Shown here piece by piece: positions 22,603-30,823 of a DNA stretch of 36,831 nucleotides. This DNA comes from Actinomycetota bacterium (lineage in GTDB: Bacteria; Actinomycetota; Actinomycetes; Actinomycetales; Microbacteriaceae). The position numbers were made by a program, and so were the translations under genes. The stretch's first letter is position 1. Each line of letters opens with the position of its first letter. The stretch lies in assembly GCA_018268435.1 (NCBI GenBank), contig JAFDWP010000196.1, positions 1 to 36,831 of the forward strand, read 5' to 3'. The notes beneath the pieces are model-generated. The model saw only the letters and a program-made list of their open reading frames with translations. It made no database searches and was not told where the DNA came from.

Positions 22603-23769
22603 ATGACCGGAGGATCATCCGCATCGTCGCGCGCCCGAAGACCCTCGCCCGCGGTGATCCGCCGCCGCAGGCTCGTGGTGGGGCTGATCGCGGTGCTCGC
22701 CGTGGCCCTGATCGTGGTCGTCTCGATGATCGTCGTGCGCGCCCTCTCCGGCGGCGACCCGAAGGCGGTCGCGGCGGGCTCCTCCGGCACGCCCACCCCC
22801 ACGCCGACCTCGACGCCGCTGACGCCCGCGCAGCAGCTGCTGAAGACCGCCGCCGACCCCGGCGCCGCCTGCGCGGTCTCGTTCTCCGGCGAAGGCATCA
22901 CGCAGGCGCCGATGCTGCAGACCGAGGGCGTCCTGTACACCGGGCTGCCGATCCCGGAGCGCGCCGGCGCCGTGTTCGCCGGCTGGTATCCGTCGCCGGA
23001 GCAGGCGCAGACCCAGACCCAGACCGACCGCGTGAACGGCTCGCAGCTGACCGCGTGCACCGACCACGAGCGCACCCTGTACGCGGCGTGGACCACGCCG
23101 GAGCAGAACGTCGCGACCGCCGCGAAGATCCCGATCCTGATGTACCACCAGTTCACGACCAAGCCCGAGGGCGAGGACAACTGGCTGCGCAACAACTACG
23201 TGTACATCGAGGACTTCAGGGCGCAGATGGACTACGTCGCGTCGCAGAAGTTCTACCTGCCCACCTGGGACGAGCTGAACGCCTTCATCGACGGCAAGCT
23301 GTTCCTGCCGCAGCACTCGCTGATCATCACCGACGACGACGCGGATCCGACCTGGCTCTCGCTCGCCGTGCCGGTCGTGACGGAGCGCAAGCTGCTCACC
23401 ACGTCCTTCGTGATCACGAAGGATCGGCAGGCGCCGTCCCCCTCCCCCTTCGTGCTGCAGCGCTCGCACACCGACTCGATGCATACCGCGGGCGCCAACG
23501 GCAAGGGCCAGATGGTCAACCTGTCCGCCGACGAGATCGCCGCCGACCTGGACAGGTCGGCGCAGATCCTCGGCGCCAAGGAGGTCGTCGCCTACCCCTA
23601 CGGCCACTACAACGCGACCTCGGAGGAGGGTGTGGCCAAGGCCGGGTTCCTGCTCGCGCGCACGATCGACTTCGGCTACGTGAAGATCGGCACGAACAAG
23701 TTCGCGCTGCCGGTCGTCCGCATCAACTACGGCGACACGGTGGACGGTCTGAAGAACAACATCGGCTGA
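22603..23769 (+). CDS. membrane-anchored polysaccharide deacetylase with InlB-B-like module
   Basis: A 388-aa protein. A basic N-terminus and one membrane helix (residues about 24-46) anchor it outside the cell; a TPTPTPTST linker follows. Residues about 107-165 (FAGWYPSPEQ ... TLYAAWT) resemble a Listeria-Bacteroides (InlB B) repeat. The NodB domain begins near KIPILMYHQF (176-184). It shows IITDDDAD (241-248), where Asp245/Asp246 match the catalytic DD of TFDDG, and HTDSMH (289-294), a stretched form of the HxxxH metal site. YPYGHYN follows. The one-residue stretch and the missing glycine suggest an altered active site. Probable substrates are cell-wall or matrix amino sugars. Confidence 0.8.
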   Translation: MTGGSSASSRARRPSPAVIRRRRLVVGLIAVLAVALIVVVSMIVVRALSGGDPKAVAAGSSGTPTPTPTSTPLTPAQQLLKTAADPGAACAVSFSGEGITQAPMLQTEGVLYTGLPIPERAGAVFAGWYPSPEQAQTQTQTDRVNGSQLTACTDHERTLYAAWTTPEQNVATAAKIPILMYHQFTTKPEGEDNWLRNNYVYIEDFRAQMDYVASQKFYLPTWDELNAFIDGKLFLPQHSLIITDDDADPTWLSLAVPVVTERKLLTTSFVITKDRQAPSPSPFVLQRSHTDSMHTAGANGKGQMVNLSADEIAADLDRSAQILGAKEVVAYPYGHYNATSEEGVAKAGFLLARTIDFGYVKIGTNKFALPVVRINYGDTVDGLKNNIG

Positions 23770-23790
23770 GCGCGGCGCCCGAGCGGGCCG

Positions 23791-24960
23791 TCACTCCGCG
23801 GCGGCGGTCTCCGTCTCGAGGCGCATGCCCACGCGCTCGGCGGCCTTGCGGGTGCGCACCGCGCGGCGCGGTGCGTAGACCACGAGGGAGTGGAACAGGA
23901 AGCGCACGAAGAACGCGGCGACCAGCGAGATGGCTGCGGCGAGGATGCTGGAGATGTGCCAGGTCTCGACCATGAGGGCGAGGATCGGGATGCGCAGCGC
24001 CGCCTCGACGTTGTTGAAGGTGAACGACTGCGCGAACCGCACGGCCAGGGCCGAGGCGTCGCCGCGCATGTCGTTGAAGACGTAGCGCTCCTGTAGGACG
24101 AAGTTGCCGATGATGGTGACCTCGGCCGCGATGATGGCAGCCCAGACGTACTCCATGCCCAGGTGCGTGAGCGCCCACATGATGACGAGGTTCGCTAGCG
24201 CGCCCACGGCGCCGATGATGGCGAACAGCGACATCTTGCCGAACCGCAGCCGTGCGAGGTGCTTGAGGAACTGCATGCCCTGCAGGAACGACGCCTTGGA
24301 CTGCCCATGCAGCCGTTCGCCGAACTCCATCGGCACCTCGGCGATGCGCACATCCGAGCGCACCAGGATCTCCAGCAGGATCTTGAAGCCATTGGGCCGC
24401 AGCGCGTCGCGGTCGAGCGCGCGGCGGTTCACGAGGAAGTATCCGGTCATCGGATCCGAGGCGCCGGAGAGCCGGATCGGGAACATCGCCTTGGTGAGCA
24501 GGGTGGCTCCGCGGGAGACGCCGATCCGCATCGCGCCGGCGAGGCCGCCGCTGTCGCCGCCGCCGATGTAGCGCGAGGCGATGACGACATCCGCGTCGCC
24601 CTGCTCGTAGCGGCCGATCATGTCCGGCAGCAGCTCCGGGGGGTGCTGCAGGTCGCCGTCCATGACGATGCACACGTCGTGGGTTGCGGCCGCGATGCCC
24701 TCGACCACGGCCCCGCCGAGGCCGGCGACCGGCTTGTCGCGATGCAGCAGCCGCACGGGCAGCGGTGCGTCGGCGGCGATCCGCCGGATCACCTCGGGGG
24801 TGTCGTCCGAGCTGTCGTCCACGAACAGGATCTCGACGTCACGACCGGACACTGCGGCCGCGACCCGCGAGACGAGGTCCGCGATGTTGTCGCGCTCGTT
24901 GAAGGTCGGAATGATGACCGTGGCGCCGGGAATGGATTCCCCCGCCGACATGTCTTCCAT
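23791..24960 (-). CDS. dolichol-phosphate mannosyltransferase-like GT2 fused to GtrA domain
   Basis: A 389-aa enzyme. Residues about 12-240 form a GT-A glycosyltransferase (VIIPTFNERDNI, LFVDDSSDDT, MDGDLQH with the metal-binding Asp101-x-Asp103, and NGFKILLEILVR) that moves a sugar from a nucleotide donor to polyprenyl phosphate. Residues about 245-365 carry four helices of the GtrA type, including the NFVLQERYVF signature, which probably flip or hold the lipid-linked sugar. Such fusions occur in archaea and actinobacteria. The ATG at 24960 follows a strong AGGAGG; ATGs further upstream lack one. Confidence 0.88.
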   Translation of the reverse strand: MEDMSAGESIPGATVIIPTFNERDNIADLVSRVAAAVSGRDVEILFVDDSSDDTPEVIRRIAADAPLPVRLLHRDKPVAGLGGAVVEGIAAATHDVCIVMDGDLQHPPELLPDMIGRYEQGDADVVIASRYIGGGDSGGLAGAMRIGVSRGATLLTKAMFPIRLSGASDPMTGYFLVNRRALDRDALRPNGFKILLEILVRSDVRIAEVPMEFGERLHGQSKASFLQGMQFLKHLARLRFGKMSLFAIIGAVGALANLVIMWALTHLGMEYVWAAIIAAEVTIIGNFVLQERYVFNDMRGDASALAVRFAQSFTFNNVEAALRIPILALMVETWHISSILAAAISLVAAFFVRFLFHSLVVYAPRRAVRTRKAAERVGMRLETETAAAE

Positions 24961-25114
24961 GCCCCCTCCTCCGTTCGCCGGACTCGACATGGTCCCACGA
25001 GAAACCATGCGAAACCTGCGCGTTTCCCGTCAGACAGCCGCCAGGGCCAGGCTACCGGGCGCCCCCGCGCGGGTGGGCGGGCTCCGGAACGGATCCTCCC
25101 GCTCCGGATCCGCG

Positions 25115-25120
25115 TACCCT
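25115..25120 (+). promoter_or_regulatory. -10 box of the mycoredoxin-like gene
   Basis: TACCCT stands 6 nt before the ATG at 25127. The GGAGG between them is only one base from the ATG, too close to work as a normal ribosome binding site, so a leaderless start is favoured. Confidence 0.4.
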
Positions 25121-25126
25121 GGAGGC

Positions 25127-25390
25127 ATGACCTCCCCCGCCTCTGACACCATCACCATGTTCGGCGCCGACTGGTGCGGCGACTGCCGCCGCACCAAGAA
25201 GCAGCTCGACGAGCTCGGCGTCGAGTACACCTACATCGACCTCGTCCAGGATCCCGCCGCCGCCGACGTGGCCAAGGAGATCTCCGGTCGCATGAACATC
25301 CCGGTGGTCCTCTACCCCGACGCCTCGCACCATGTCGAGCCGTCGAATGCCGACGTCGAGGCCAAGCTGCGCGAACTGTCGCTGATCTGA
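25127..25390 (+). CDS. mycoredoxin/glutaredoxin-like thiol oxidoreductase
   Basis: An 87-aa thioredoxin-fold protein with the active site ADWCGDCRRTKKQL near residues 14-27. The WCxxC pair and the short length match mycoredoxin-1, which removes mycothiol from oxidised proteins in actinobacteria. MNIPVVLYPD supplies the cis-Pro loop. The two central residues are Gly-Asp rather than the more usual Gly-Tyr. It is divergent from the glycosyltransferase gene. Confidence 0.85.
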   Translation: MTSPASDTITMFGADWCGDCRRTKKQLDELGVEYTYIDLVQDPAAADVAKEISGRMNIPVVLYPDASHHVEPSNADVEAKLRELSLI

Positions 25391-25395
25391 CGCGG

Positions 25396-25465
25396 ACCGG
25401 TTCCTGAGCGAGCCGCAGGCCATCCGCCACCGGTTCCTGAGCGAGCCGCAGGCGAGACGAAGGAC
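25396..25465. repeat. intergenic repeat, GAGCCGCAGGCGAG variant, one partial and one full copy
   Basis: ACCGGTTCCTGAGCGAGCCG plus CAGGC occurs at 25396-25420 and again at 25429-25453. The second copy continues with GAGACGAAGGAC, the same 3' end as the repeats at 30756-31390. Compared with those, this variant has a single-base insertion in each central half. It lies between the mycoredoxin and transporter genes, and its end abuts the transporter's -10 box. Confidence 0.8.
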
Positions 25466-25470
25466 GCCGA

Positions 25471-25476
25471 TACACT
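25471..25476 (+). promoter_or_regulatory. -10 box of the GPH-type transporter, next to a repeat
   Basis: TACACT stands 7 nt before the ATG at 25484, with no ribosome binding site. The -35 region would fall within the repeat copy that ends at 25465. Confidence 0.4.
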
Positions 25477-25483
25477 GGCGCGC

Positions 25484-26854
25484 ATGAGCACCGCCGCTCG
25501 CGCCGAACGAGCATCCACGCGCCTTCCCGCCCGCACCGTCGCCCGCTATGCGGCCGGATCCCTCGGCACCGGCGGTTTCGCGACGCTGCCCGGCCTGGTC
25601 CTCGCGTACTTCCTCACCGACAACCTCGGGGTCGCCGCGATCCTCGCGGGCACGATCGTCACCCTCGCGAAGATCTGGGACGTCCTGATCGACCCCGTGA
25701 TCGGCGCCTGGTCGGATCGCAGCCTGATCCGCACCGGGAGCCGCAAGCGGTTCATGCTGATCGGGGCATCCACGCTCCCGGTGTTCTTCGCGCTCACGTT
25801 CGCGGTCCCGCCCGTGTTCGGTCCCGTCGCCGGCGTGATCTGCGTGCTGATCGCCTTCCTGGCCACGGCGACCGCCTTCAGCCTGTTCCAGGTGCCCTAC
25901 ATCGCCCTGCCCGCCGAGCTCACGCCGAGCTACGACGAGCGCACGCGGCTGCTCAGCTGGCGGGTGATCGTGCTCACGGTCACGATCCTGCTGTTCGGCG
26001 GCGGCGGTCCGGAGCTGCGCCGCCTCACCGGTGATCCTGTCACCGGCTATCTCGTCATGGGCGTGGTGGCCGGGGTCGTGATCGGGATCGGGATGCTCAT
26101 CGCCGCGCGCACCGCCGACGACGCGGTGGCGGCCCCCGCCGACGTCGAGCACATCGGCATCCGCGCCCAGTACGCCGCGGGGTTCGCCGCCGTGCGCCGC
26201 TCCCTGCCGTTCCGCGCCCTGCTGGGCACCTACCTGCTGCAGGCGCTCGCCACCGGCACCATGCTCGCCGGCGCGCAGTACGTGGCGACCTGGGTGATGC
26301 GCTCCGAAAGCGCGGTGACGCTGCTCTTCGTCGCGCTGGTGGCGCCCGCCGTCATCGCGACGCCGGTGTGGGAGCGGCTGTCCCGGCGGATCGGCAAGGA
26401 GCGTGCGTTCCGGATCGCCTCGCTGATGTTCCTCGTCGCCTCGGCCTCGATCGTGCTCGCGCTGTGGGCTCCCGGATCCTGGATCTACGCCTCGGTGGCC
26501 GTCGCGGGCGTCGCGTACGCGGGCATGCAGGCCCTGCCGATGGCGATGCTGCCGGACGTCATCTCGTACGACGAGCGCACCAGCGGCCCCGGCCAGGCGG
26601 GGACGTTCACCGGGATGTGGACCGCCTCGGAGACCGTCGGGTTCGCCCTTGGCACCACGATCGTCGCGGTCGTGCTGGCGATCACCGGCTACGTGTCCCG
26701 CACCGCCGGCGACGCGAGCACGCAGCCGGCCAGCGCCGTGTCGGGCATCGTGCTGATCTTCAGCGTCGTGCCCGCCGCGCTCATGCTGCTGAGCCTGCTC
26801 ACCCTGGCCCGCTACCGCCTGCGCCGCACTGACATCGACGGCACCGCCCCCTGA
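25484..26854 (+). CDS. MFS transporter, glycoside-pentoside-hexuronide:cation (MelB-like) type
   Basis: A 456-aa protein with about 12 membrane helices. The loop between helices 2 and 3 reads KIWDVLIDPVIGAWSDRS, the GPH-family signature, and ELTPSYDERTRLLSWR after helix 4 is equally typical. A second copy of the motif (MLPDVISYDERTSG) occurs in the C-terminal half. Such proteins carry sugars or glycosides with Na+ or H+. The substrate cannot be set, and no sugar-use gene adjoins it. Confidence 0.85.
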   Translation: MSTAARAERASTRLPARTVARYAAGSLGTGGFATLPGLVLAYFLTDNLGVAAILAGTIVTLAKIWDVLIDPVIGAWSDRSLIRTGSRKRFMLIGASTLPVFFALTFAVPPVFGPVAGVICVLIAFLATATAFSLFQVPYIALPAELTPSYDERTRLLSWRVIVLTVTILLFGGGGPELRRLTGDPVTGYLVMGVVAGVVIGIGMLIAARTADDAVAAPADVEHIGIRAQYAAGFAAVRRSLPFRALLGTYLLQALATGTMLAGAQYVATWVMRSESAVTLLFVALVAPAVIATPVWERLSRRIGKERAFRIASLMFLVASASIVLALWAPGSWIYASVAVAGVAYAGMQALPMAMLPDVISYDERTSGPGQAGTFTGMWTASETVGFALGTTIVAVVLAITGYVSRTAGDASTQPASAVSGIVLIFSVVPAALMLLSLLTLARYRLRRTDIDGTAP

Positions 26855-26859
26855 CCCGG

Positions 26860-26922
26860 GCTCGGATCCGCGCGGGGCTCCGATCCGCGCCGGGCCTCCG
26901 ATCCGCGCCGGGCCAGATCCGC
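26860..26922. repeat. short tandem repeat, unit about 17 bp
   Basis: GGCTC(G/C)GATCCGCGC(G/C)GG-like units run head to tail about three and a half times after the transporter stop, ending in AGATCCGCGAG, where the nested inverted repeat begins. Units differ by one or two bases. Confidence 0.65.
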
Positions 26923-26990
26923 GAGACTCCATGTTTGGAGTGAGACTTCACGTCCGTCGTGGAGTCTCACCCGGAAAATGGAGTCTCGCG
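26920..26990. repeat. nested inverted repeat built from GAGACTCCA units
   Basis: CGCGAGACTCCAT (26920-26932) pairs perfectly with ATGGAGTCTCGCG (26978-26990). Inside it GTGAGACT (26940-26947) pairs with AGTCTCAC (26963-26970). ACTCCA (26926-26931) can instead pair with TGGAGT (26936-26941). Four versions of one GAGACTCCA-like unit in alternating direction thus allow rival folds. It lies 42 bp before the aldehyde dehydrogenase start, beside TAACCT at about 26997, a possible -10 box. Confidence 0.75.
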
Positions 26991-27031
26991 AGCGCGTAAC
27001 CTGAGAACAGACTGCGCCGAAGGAGACCCCG

Positions 27032-28771
27032 ATGCCCGACACCCTCGCCGACGACGTCCGCGCCCCGATCGAGAGCGACATCGCCGTCCTGCGGAAGGGA
27101 TCCGCCGCGTGGTCCGCGCTGACGGTCGGGCAGCGCGTCACGCTGCTGCGCGGCGTGCGGCGCACGGTCGCGGCGAACGCACGCGCCTGGGCGCGCACCG
27201 CGGTGCGGTCGAAGCAGCTGAGCGACGACCACCCGCTGCGCGGCGAGGAGTGGCTGAGCGGCCCCTACGCGACGCTCGGCGCCCTGGACGCCTACATCGA
27301 GACGCTGGACCGGATCGCGAACGGGCGGAACCCGCTCGACGGGATCACGATCGACCGCACCGCGAGCGGGCAGACGCGCGTGCACGCCTTCCCGCTCGGC
27401 GGCATCGACGAGCTGCTGCTGTCCGGCTTCACCGGCGAGGTGTGGCTCACCCCCGGCGTGACCCCGGGGGACGCGCGGGCACGTGCCGGCCTGGCGCAGC
27501 GCACCCCCGCCCCCGGTGACGGCGGCATCGGCCTCGTGCTCGGCGCCGGCAACGTCACGTCGATCCCGGTGCTCGACGTGCTCTACGAACTGCTCGCGCA
27601 CGACCGGGTCGCGCTGCTCAAGGTCAACCCGACGCAGGACGCCCTGGTGCCGGTGTTCGAGAGGGCGCTCGCGCCGCTGATCGCCCCCGGCTTCCTGCGG
27701 ATCGTCCGCGGCGGCGCCGACGTCGGCGCGTACCTCACCGCGCACGACGCGTTCGCACACGTGCACATCACCGGATCCGCGGCCACCTTCGACGCGATCG
27801 TGTGGGGCCCCGCGACCGGCCCCGGCTCCGCCCAGACCAAGCGCCGCAAGCGCGAGAACCGACCCCGGCTGAAGACGCCGATCACCGCCGAGCTCGGCGG
27901 GGTGTCGCCGATCATCATCGTCCCGGGCGACTGGAGCGATGAGGATCTGCGCTTCCAGGCCGAGCACGTCGCGACCATGCGGCTGCAGAACGCGGGCCAC
28001 AACTGCATCGCCGGCCAGGTCGTGATCCTCTCCCGCGACTGGACGCAGAAGGACCAGTTCCTCACCGAGCTGCGCCGCGCGTACGCTATCGCGCCGGAGC
28101 GCCCCGTCTGGTATCCCCGCTCGGACGAGCGGATCGCGCAGGCCTCCGCCGCGTACCCGGACGCGCTCGTGCTCGCGGACCGGCTGCTCGTCGAGATCGG
28201 CGACGGCGACGACGCCACGGCCCTGGAGCAGACCGAGTACTTCGCCCCCGTGCTGGGAGTGGAGCAGCTGCCCGGCACCGGGCAGGCGTTCCTGGACGCC
28301 GCCGTGGCGCATGCGAACGAGCGGCTGCAGGGCACGCTGGGCGCCAACGTGCTCATCGACCCGGCCACGGAGGCGTCGCTCGGGGCGGGCTTCGAGCGGG
28401 CCGTCACCGCGCTGCACTACGGATCCATCGCGGTCAACACGTGGACGGCGTTCGGCTTCATCACCCCGACCGTCACCTGGGGCGCGTTCCCCGGCAACAC
28501 GATCGCCGAGGTGGGCAGCGGTCTCGGCGTGGTGCACAACGCCCTGCTGCTCGCCGACGTCGAGCGTTCCGTGGTGCGCGGTCCGTTCCGTCCGTTCCCG
28601 CGATCGACCTCGATCGTGCGCGACGGCGGCCGGTTCACGGTCCTGCCTAAGCCGCCGTGGTTCGCGTCGTCCCGCACCGCCGCCGAGGTCAGCGAGGGGC
28701 TGACCCGGTTCCGTGCGCAGGGCGGCGTGCTCGCGCTGCTGCGCACGCTGGCGCGGGCGATGCGGGCGTAG
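27032..28771 (+). CDS. aldehyde dehydrogenase family protein, long atypical form
   Basis: A 579-aa NAD(P)+-dependent dehydrogenase-fold protein. The catalytic pair is visible: Glu287 in AELGGVSP and Cys325 in AGHNCIAGQ. The cofactor segment VLGAGNVTSIPVLDVLYELL (170-189) and HITGSAATFD (245-254) match the Rossmann part. It is about 80-100 residues longer than common aldehyde dehydrogenases, with an extra N-terminal region and a C-terminal tail of about 50 residues (PPWFASSRTAAEVSEG). It is a single gene. AAGGAG stands 7 nt before the ATG. The substrate is unknown. Confidence 0.82.
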   Translation: MPDTLADDVRAPIESDIAVLRKGSAAWSALTVGQRVTLLRGVRRTVAANARAWARTAVRSKQLSDDHPLRGEEWLSGPYATLGALDAYIETLDRIANGRNPLDGITIDRTASGQTRVHAFPLGGIDELLLSGFTGEVWLTPGVTPGDARARAGLAQRTPAPGDGGIGLVLGAGNVTSIPVLDVLYELLAHDRVALLKVNPTQDALVPVFERALAPLIAPGFLRIVRGGADVGAYLTAHDAFAHVHITGSAATFDAIVWGPATGPGSAQTKRRKRENRPRLKTPITAELGGVSPIIIVPGDWSDEDLRFQAEHVATMRLQNAGHNCIAGQVVILSRDWTQKDQFLTELRRAYAIAPERPVWYPRSDERIAQASAAYPDALVLADRLLVEIGDGDDATALEQTEYFAPVLGVEQLPGTGQAFLDAAVAHANERLQGTLGANVLIDPATEASLGAGFERAVTALHYGSIAVNTWTAFGFITPTVTWGAFPGNTIAEVGSGLGVVHNALLLADVERSVVRGPFRPFPRSTSIVRDGGRFTVLPKPPWFASSRTAAEVSEGLTRFRAQGGVLALLRTLARAMRA

Positions 28772-28785
28772 TCACCCCGGGAGGA

Positions 28786-29676
28786 CTACGGCGTGGCCAC
28801 CGAGAACGTGTCGCACTGGCCGAGCCCGTTCTTGTACCCGGTCGCGAACCAGTAGTCGCGCTGCTTGCTGGATCCATGCGTCCAGCTCTCCGGGTTCGTG
28901 TAGCCCGCGGACTGCTGCTGGATGTGGTCGTCTCCGACGGCCGCCGCGGCGTTCAGCGCGTCGTTGATCTGCGCATCCGTCGGCTTCTTCATGTAGGCGA
29001 CGCCGTTCTTGTCCTTCTGCTGCGTCATGTCGGCGATGAACGCCCCGGCGTAGCAGTCGGCCTGCAGCTCGGTGCGCACGCCGTTGCTGGCGGGACCGGT
29101 GCCGTTGTTCGGGTACCGCGCCATCGTGCCGGTGATGTTCTGGATGTGGTGCCCGTACTCGTGCGCGACCACGTAGACCTGGGCGAGGTCGCCGGCCTCC
29201 GCGCCGAACTGCTGCTTGAGCAGCTGGAAGAAGGTCGGGTCGATGTAGACGGTCTGATCCGAGGGACAGTAGAAGGGCCCGACGTCGTTCGAGGCGGTGC
29301 CGCACGGCGTCGACGTCGCGCCGTCGACGCTGACCTGGCCGGGCTCGACGTAGCCCTTCACGTTCTTCGCCCAGTAGTCGTTCAGCACCAGCGAGGTCGC
29401 CGCCACCCGGCAGTCGACGCTGCTGTTCGCGTCCGTGCCGGTGCTGCAGTTCTGCACCGAGCCCTCCGTGGACCCCGCGCCCTGCTGCTGGCTCTGCGAC
29501 GTGCCGGCCCCGCCGCCGAGCAGGCCGGAGAGGTCGACGCCGGTGAAGGCGCTGATGAGCATCACCACGACGGCGCCGAGGCCCACGACTCCGCCGCCGG
29601 CGATCGCCGCCGTGCGGCCGCCGCTGCGCCGCTTGACCTTGTTGTCCGAGACATCGGCATCCGGGTTGAACGTCAT
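28786..29676 (-). CDS. neutral zinc metallopeptidase, YpfJ-like
   Basis: A 296-aa protein. A basic N-terminus and a helix at about residues 22-45 anchor it in the membrane; a Gln/Ser/Gly linker follows. The zinc site VAHEYGHHIQN gives His172, Glu173 and His176, and ELQADCYAGAFI supplies the third ligand. Four Cys (77, 89, 125, 137) may form disulphides outside the cell. It matches the PF04228 family. It is convergent with the aldehyde dehydrogenase, 14 bp away, and divergent from mdh. Confidence 0.9.
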   Translation of the reverse strand: MTFNPDADVSDNKVKRRSGGRTAAIAGGGVVGLGAVVVMLISAFTGVDLSGLLGGGAGTSQSQQQGAGSTEGSVQNCSTGTDANSSVDCRVAATSLVLNDYWAKNVKGYVEPGQVSVDGATSTPCGTASNDVGPFYCPSDQTVYIDPTFFQLLKQQFGAEAGDLAQVYVVAHEYGHHIQNITGTMARYPNNGTGPASNGVRTELQADCYAGAFIADMTQQKDKNGVAYMKKPTDAQINDALNAAAAVGDDHIQQQSAGYTNPESWTHGSSKQRDYWFATGYKNGLGQCDTFSVATP

Positions 29677-29761
29677 GCGTCCAGTTTTCCATGCGCAGCG
29701 CCCCGACGGCGAGGCATAGGCTCGCACTGGACGTCGTTTCGGCGACGGAAGGGAGTCGAAA

Positions 29762-30754
29762 GTGACCACCACGGTGACTCTGACCGGCGCCGGCGGGCAG
29801 ATCGGATACGCGCTGCTGTTCCGGATCGCGGCGGGCGACATGCTCGGCCCGCACGAGAAGGTGCGGCTGCGGCTGCTCGAGATCCCCGCCGGTCTCGCCG
29901 CCGCCGAGGGTGCGGCCCTCGAGCTGCAGGACGGAGCGTTCGGCCTGCTCGAGCACGTCGAGGTGACCGACGACCCCGCCATCGGCTTCGACGGCGCCGA
30001 CCACGCGCTGCTCGTCGGCGCCCGGCCGCGCGGCCCGGGCATGGAGCGCGGCGACCTGCTCGCCGCCAACGGCTCGATCTTCGGCCCGCAGGGCGCCGCG
30101 ATCGCCGCGCACGCCGCGCCCGGGATCCGCGTCACGGTGGTCGGCAACCCCGCGAACACGAACGCGCTGATCGCGGCGGCCTCCGCCGACGGCGTGCCCG
30201 CCGAACGGTTCAGCGCGCTCACCCGGCTCGACGAGAACCGTGCGCGGGGTCAGCTCGCGGCGGCGCTCGGCGCCCCGGTGACCGACATCGCCGGCGTCAC
30301 GATCTGGGGCAACCACTCCGCGACACAGTTCCCCGATGTGGCGCACGCCACCGTCGGCAGACGTCCCGTGCTCGACGCCCTCGTGGAACGGGGCGGGGAT
30401 GTGCGGGCGTGGCTGGACGGCACGTTCATCCCCCGGGTGGCGAAGCGCGGTGCCGAGATCATCCAGGTGCGCGGATCCTCGTCCGTGGCCTCGGCGGCGA
30501 GCGCGACCATCGACCACGTGCGCGATTGGGCGCTCGGCACCGGCGAGCGCCGCACCAGCGCCGCCGTCGTCTCGCACGGCGAATACGGCGTGCCGGAGGG
30601 ACTGATCAGCTCGTTCCCCGTGCGCGCGGTCGACGGGGCGTGGCAGATCGTCGAGGGGCTGGATCCGGACGCCTGGGCGCGGGAGCGCATCGACCGCTCG
30701 GTCGCCGAGCTCATCGAGGAGCGCGACGCCGTCCGCGCCCTCGGCCTGCTCTGA
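29762..30754 (+). CDS. mdh: malate dehydrogenase
   Basis: A 330-aa TCA-cycle enzyme that oxidises malate to oxaloacetate. It has the NAD loop [12 protein letters not shown] (residues 9-20), Glu40 in RLLEIP (acidic, so NAD rather than NADP), the substrate loop [14 protein letters not shown] with Arg90 and Arg96, VGNPANTNA, Asp157 in TRLDENRA and the catalytic His185 in WGNHSATQF. The length is that of the group with cytosolic MDH. The GTG at 29762 is preceded by AAGGGAG. A TAGGCT box at about 29717 may be its promoter. Oxaloacetate is also a product of ligK, but the genes are 22 kb apart. Confidence 0.94.
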   Translation: MTTTVTLTGAGGQIGYALLFRIAAGDMLGPHEKVRLRLLEIPAGLAAAEGAALELQDGAFGLLEHVEVTDDPAIGFDGADHALLVGARPRGPGMERGDLLAANGSIFGPQGAAIAAHAAPGIRVTVVGNPANTNALIAAASADGVPAERFSALTRLDENRARGQLAAALGAPVTDIAGVTIWGNHSATQFPDVAHATVGRRPVLDALVERGGDVRAWLDGTFIPRVAKRGAEIIQVRGSSSVASAASATIDHVRDWALGTGERRTSAAVVSHGEYGVPEGLISSFPVRAVDGAWQIVEGLDPDAWARERIDRSVAELIEERDAVRALGLL

Positions 30755-30755
30755 C

Positions 30756-30813
30756 GGTCGGTCCCTGAGCGAGGAGCGCAGCGACGAGACGAAGGGCGTC
30801 AGCTCAGGAACCG
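30756..30813. repeat. type-A repeat copy plus a type-B end, downstream of mdh
   Basis: A full copy of the longer repeat form, starting GGTCGGTCCCTGAGCGAGGA and ending GACGAAGGG, fills 30756-30796, two bases after the mdh stop codon. GCTCAGGAACCGG (30802-30813), the inverted end of the shorter form, follows 5 bp on. Together they form an imperfect inverted pair just beyond the end of the GIY-YIG gene, and may stop transcription from both sides. Confidence 0.85.
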
Positions 30814-30823
30814 GGAGCGCCCG

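Noticed and set aside
24961-25008. Upstream ATGs for the glycosyltransferase (residues MVSRGT and MSSPAN)
   Set aside because: They lack a ribosome binding site, while the ATG at 24960 has AGGAGG directly before it, and family proteins start near there.
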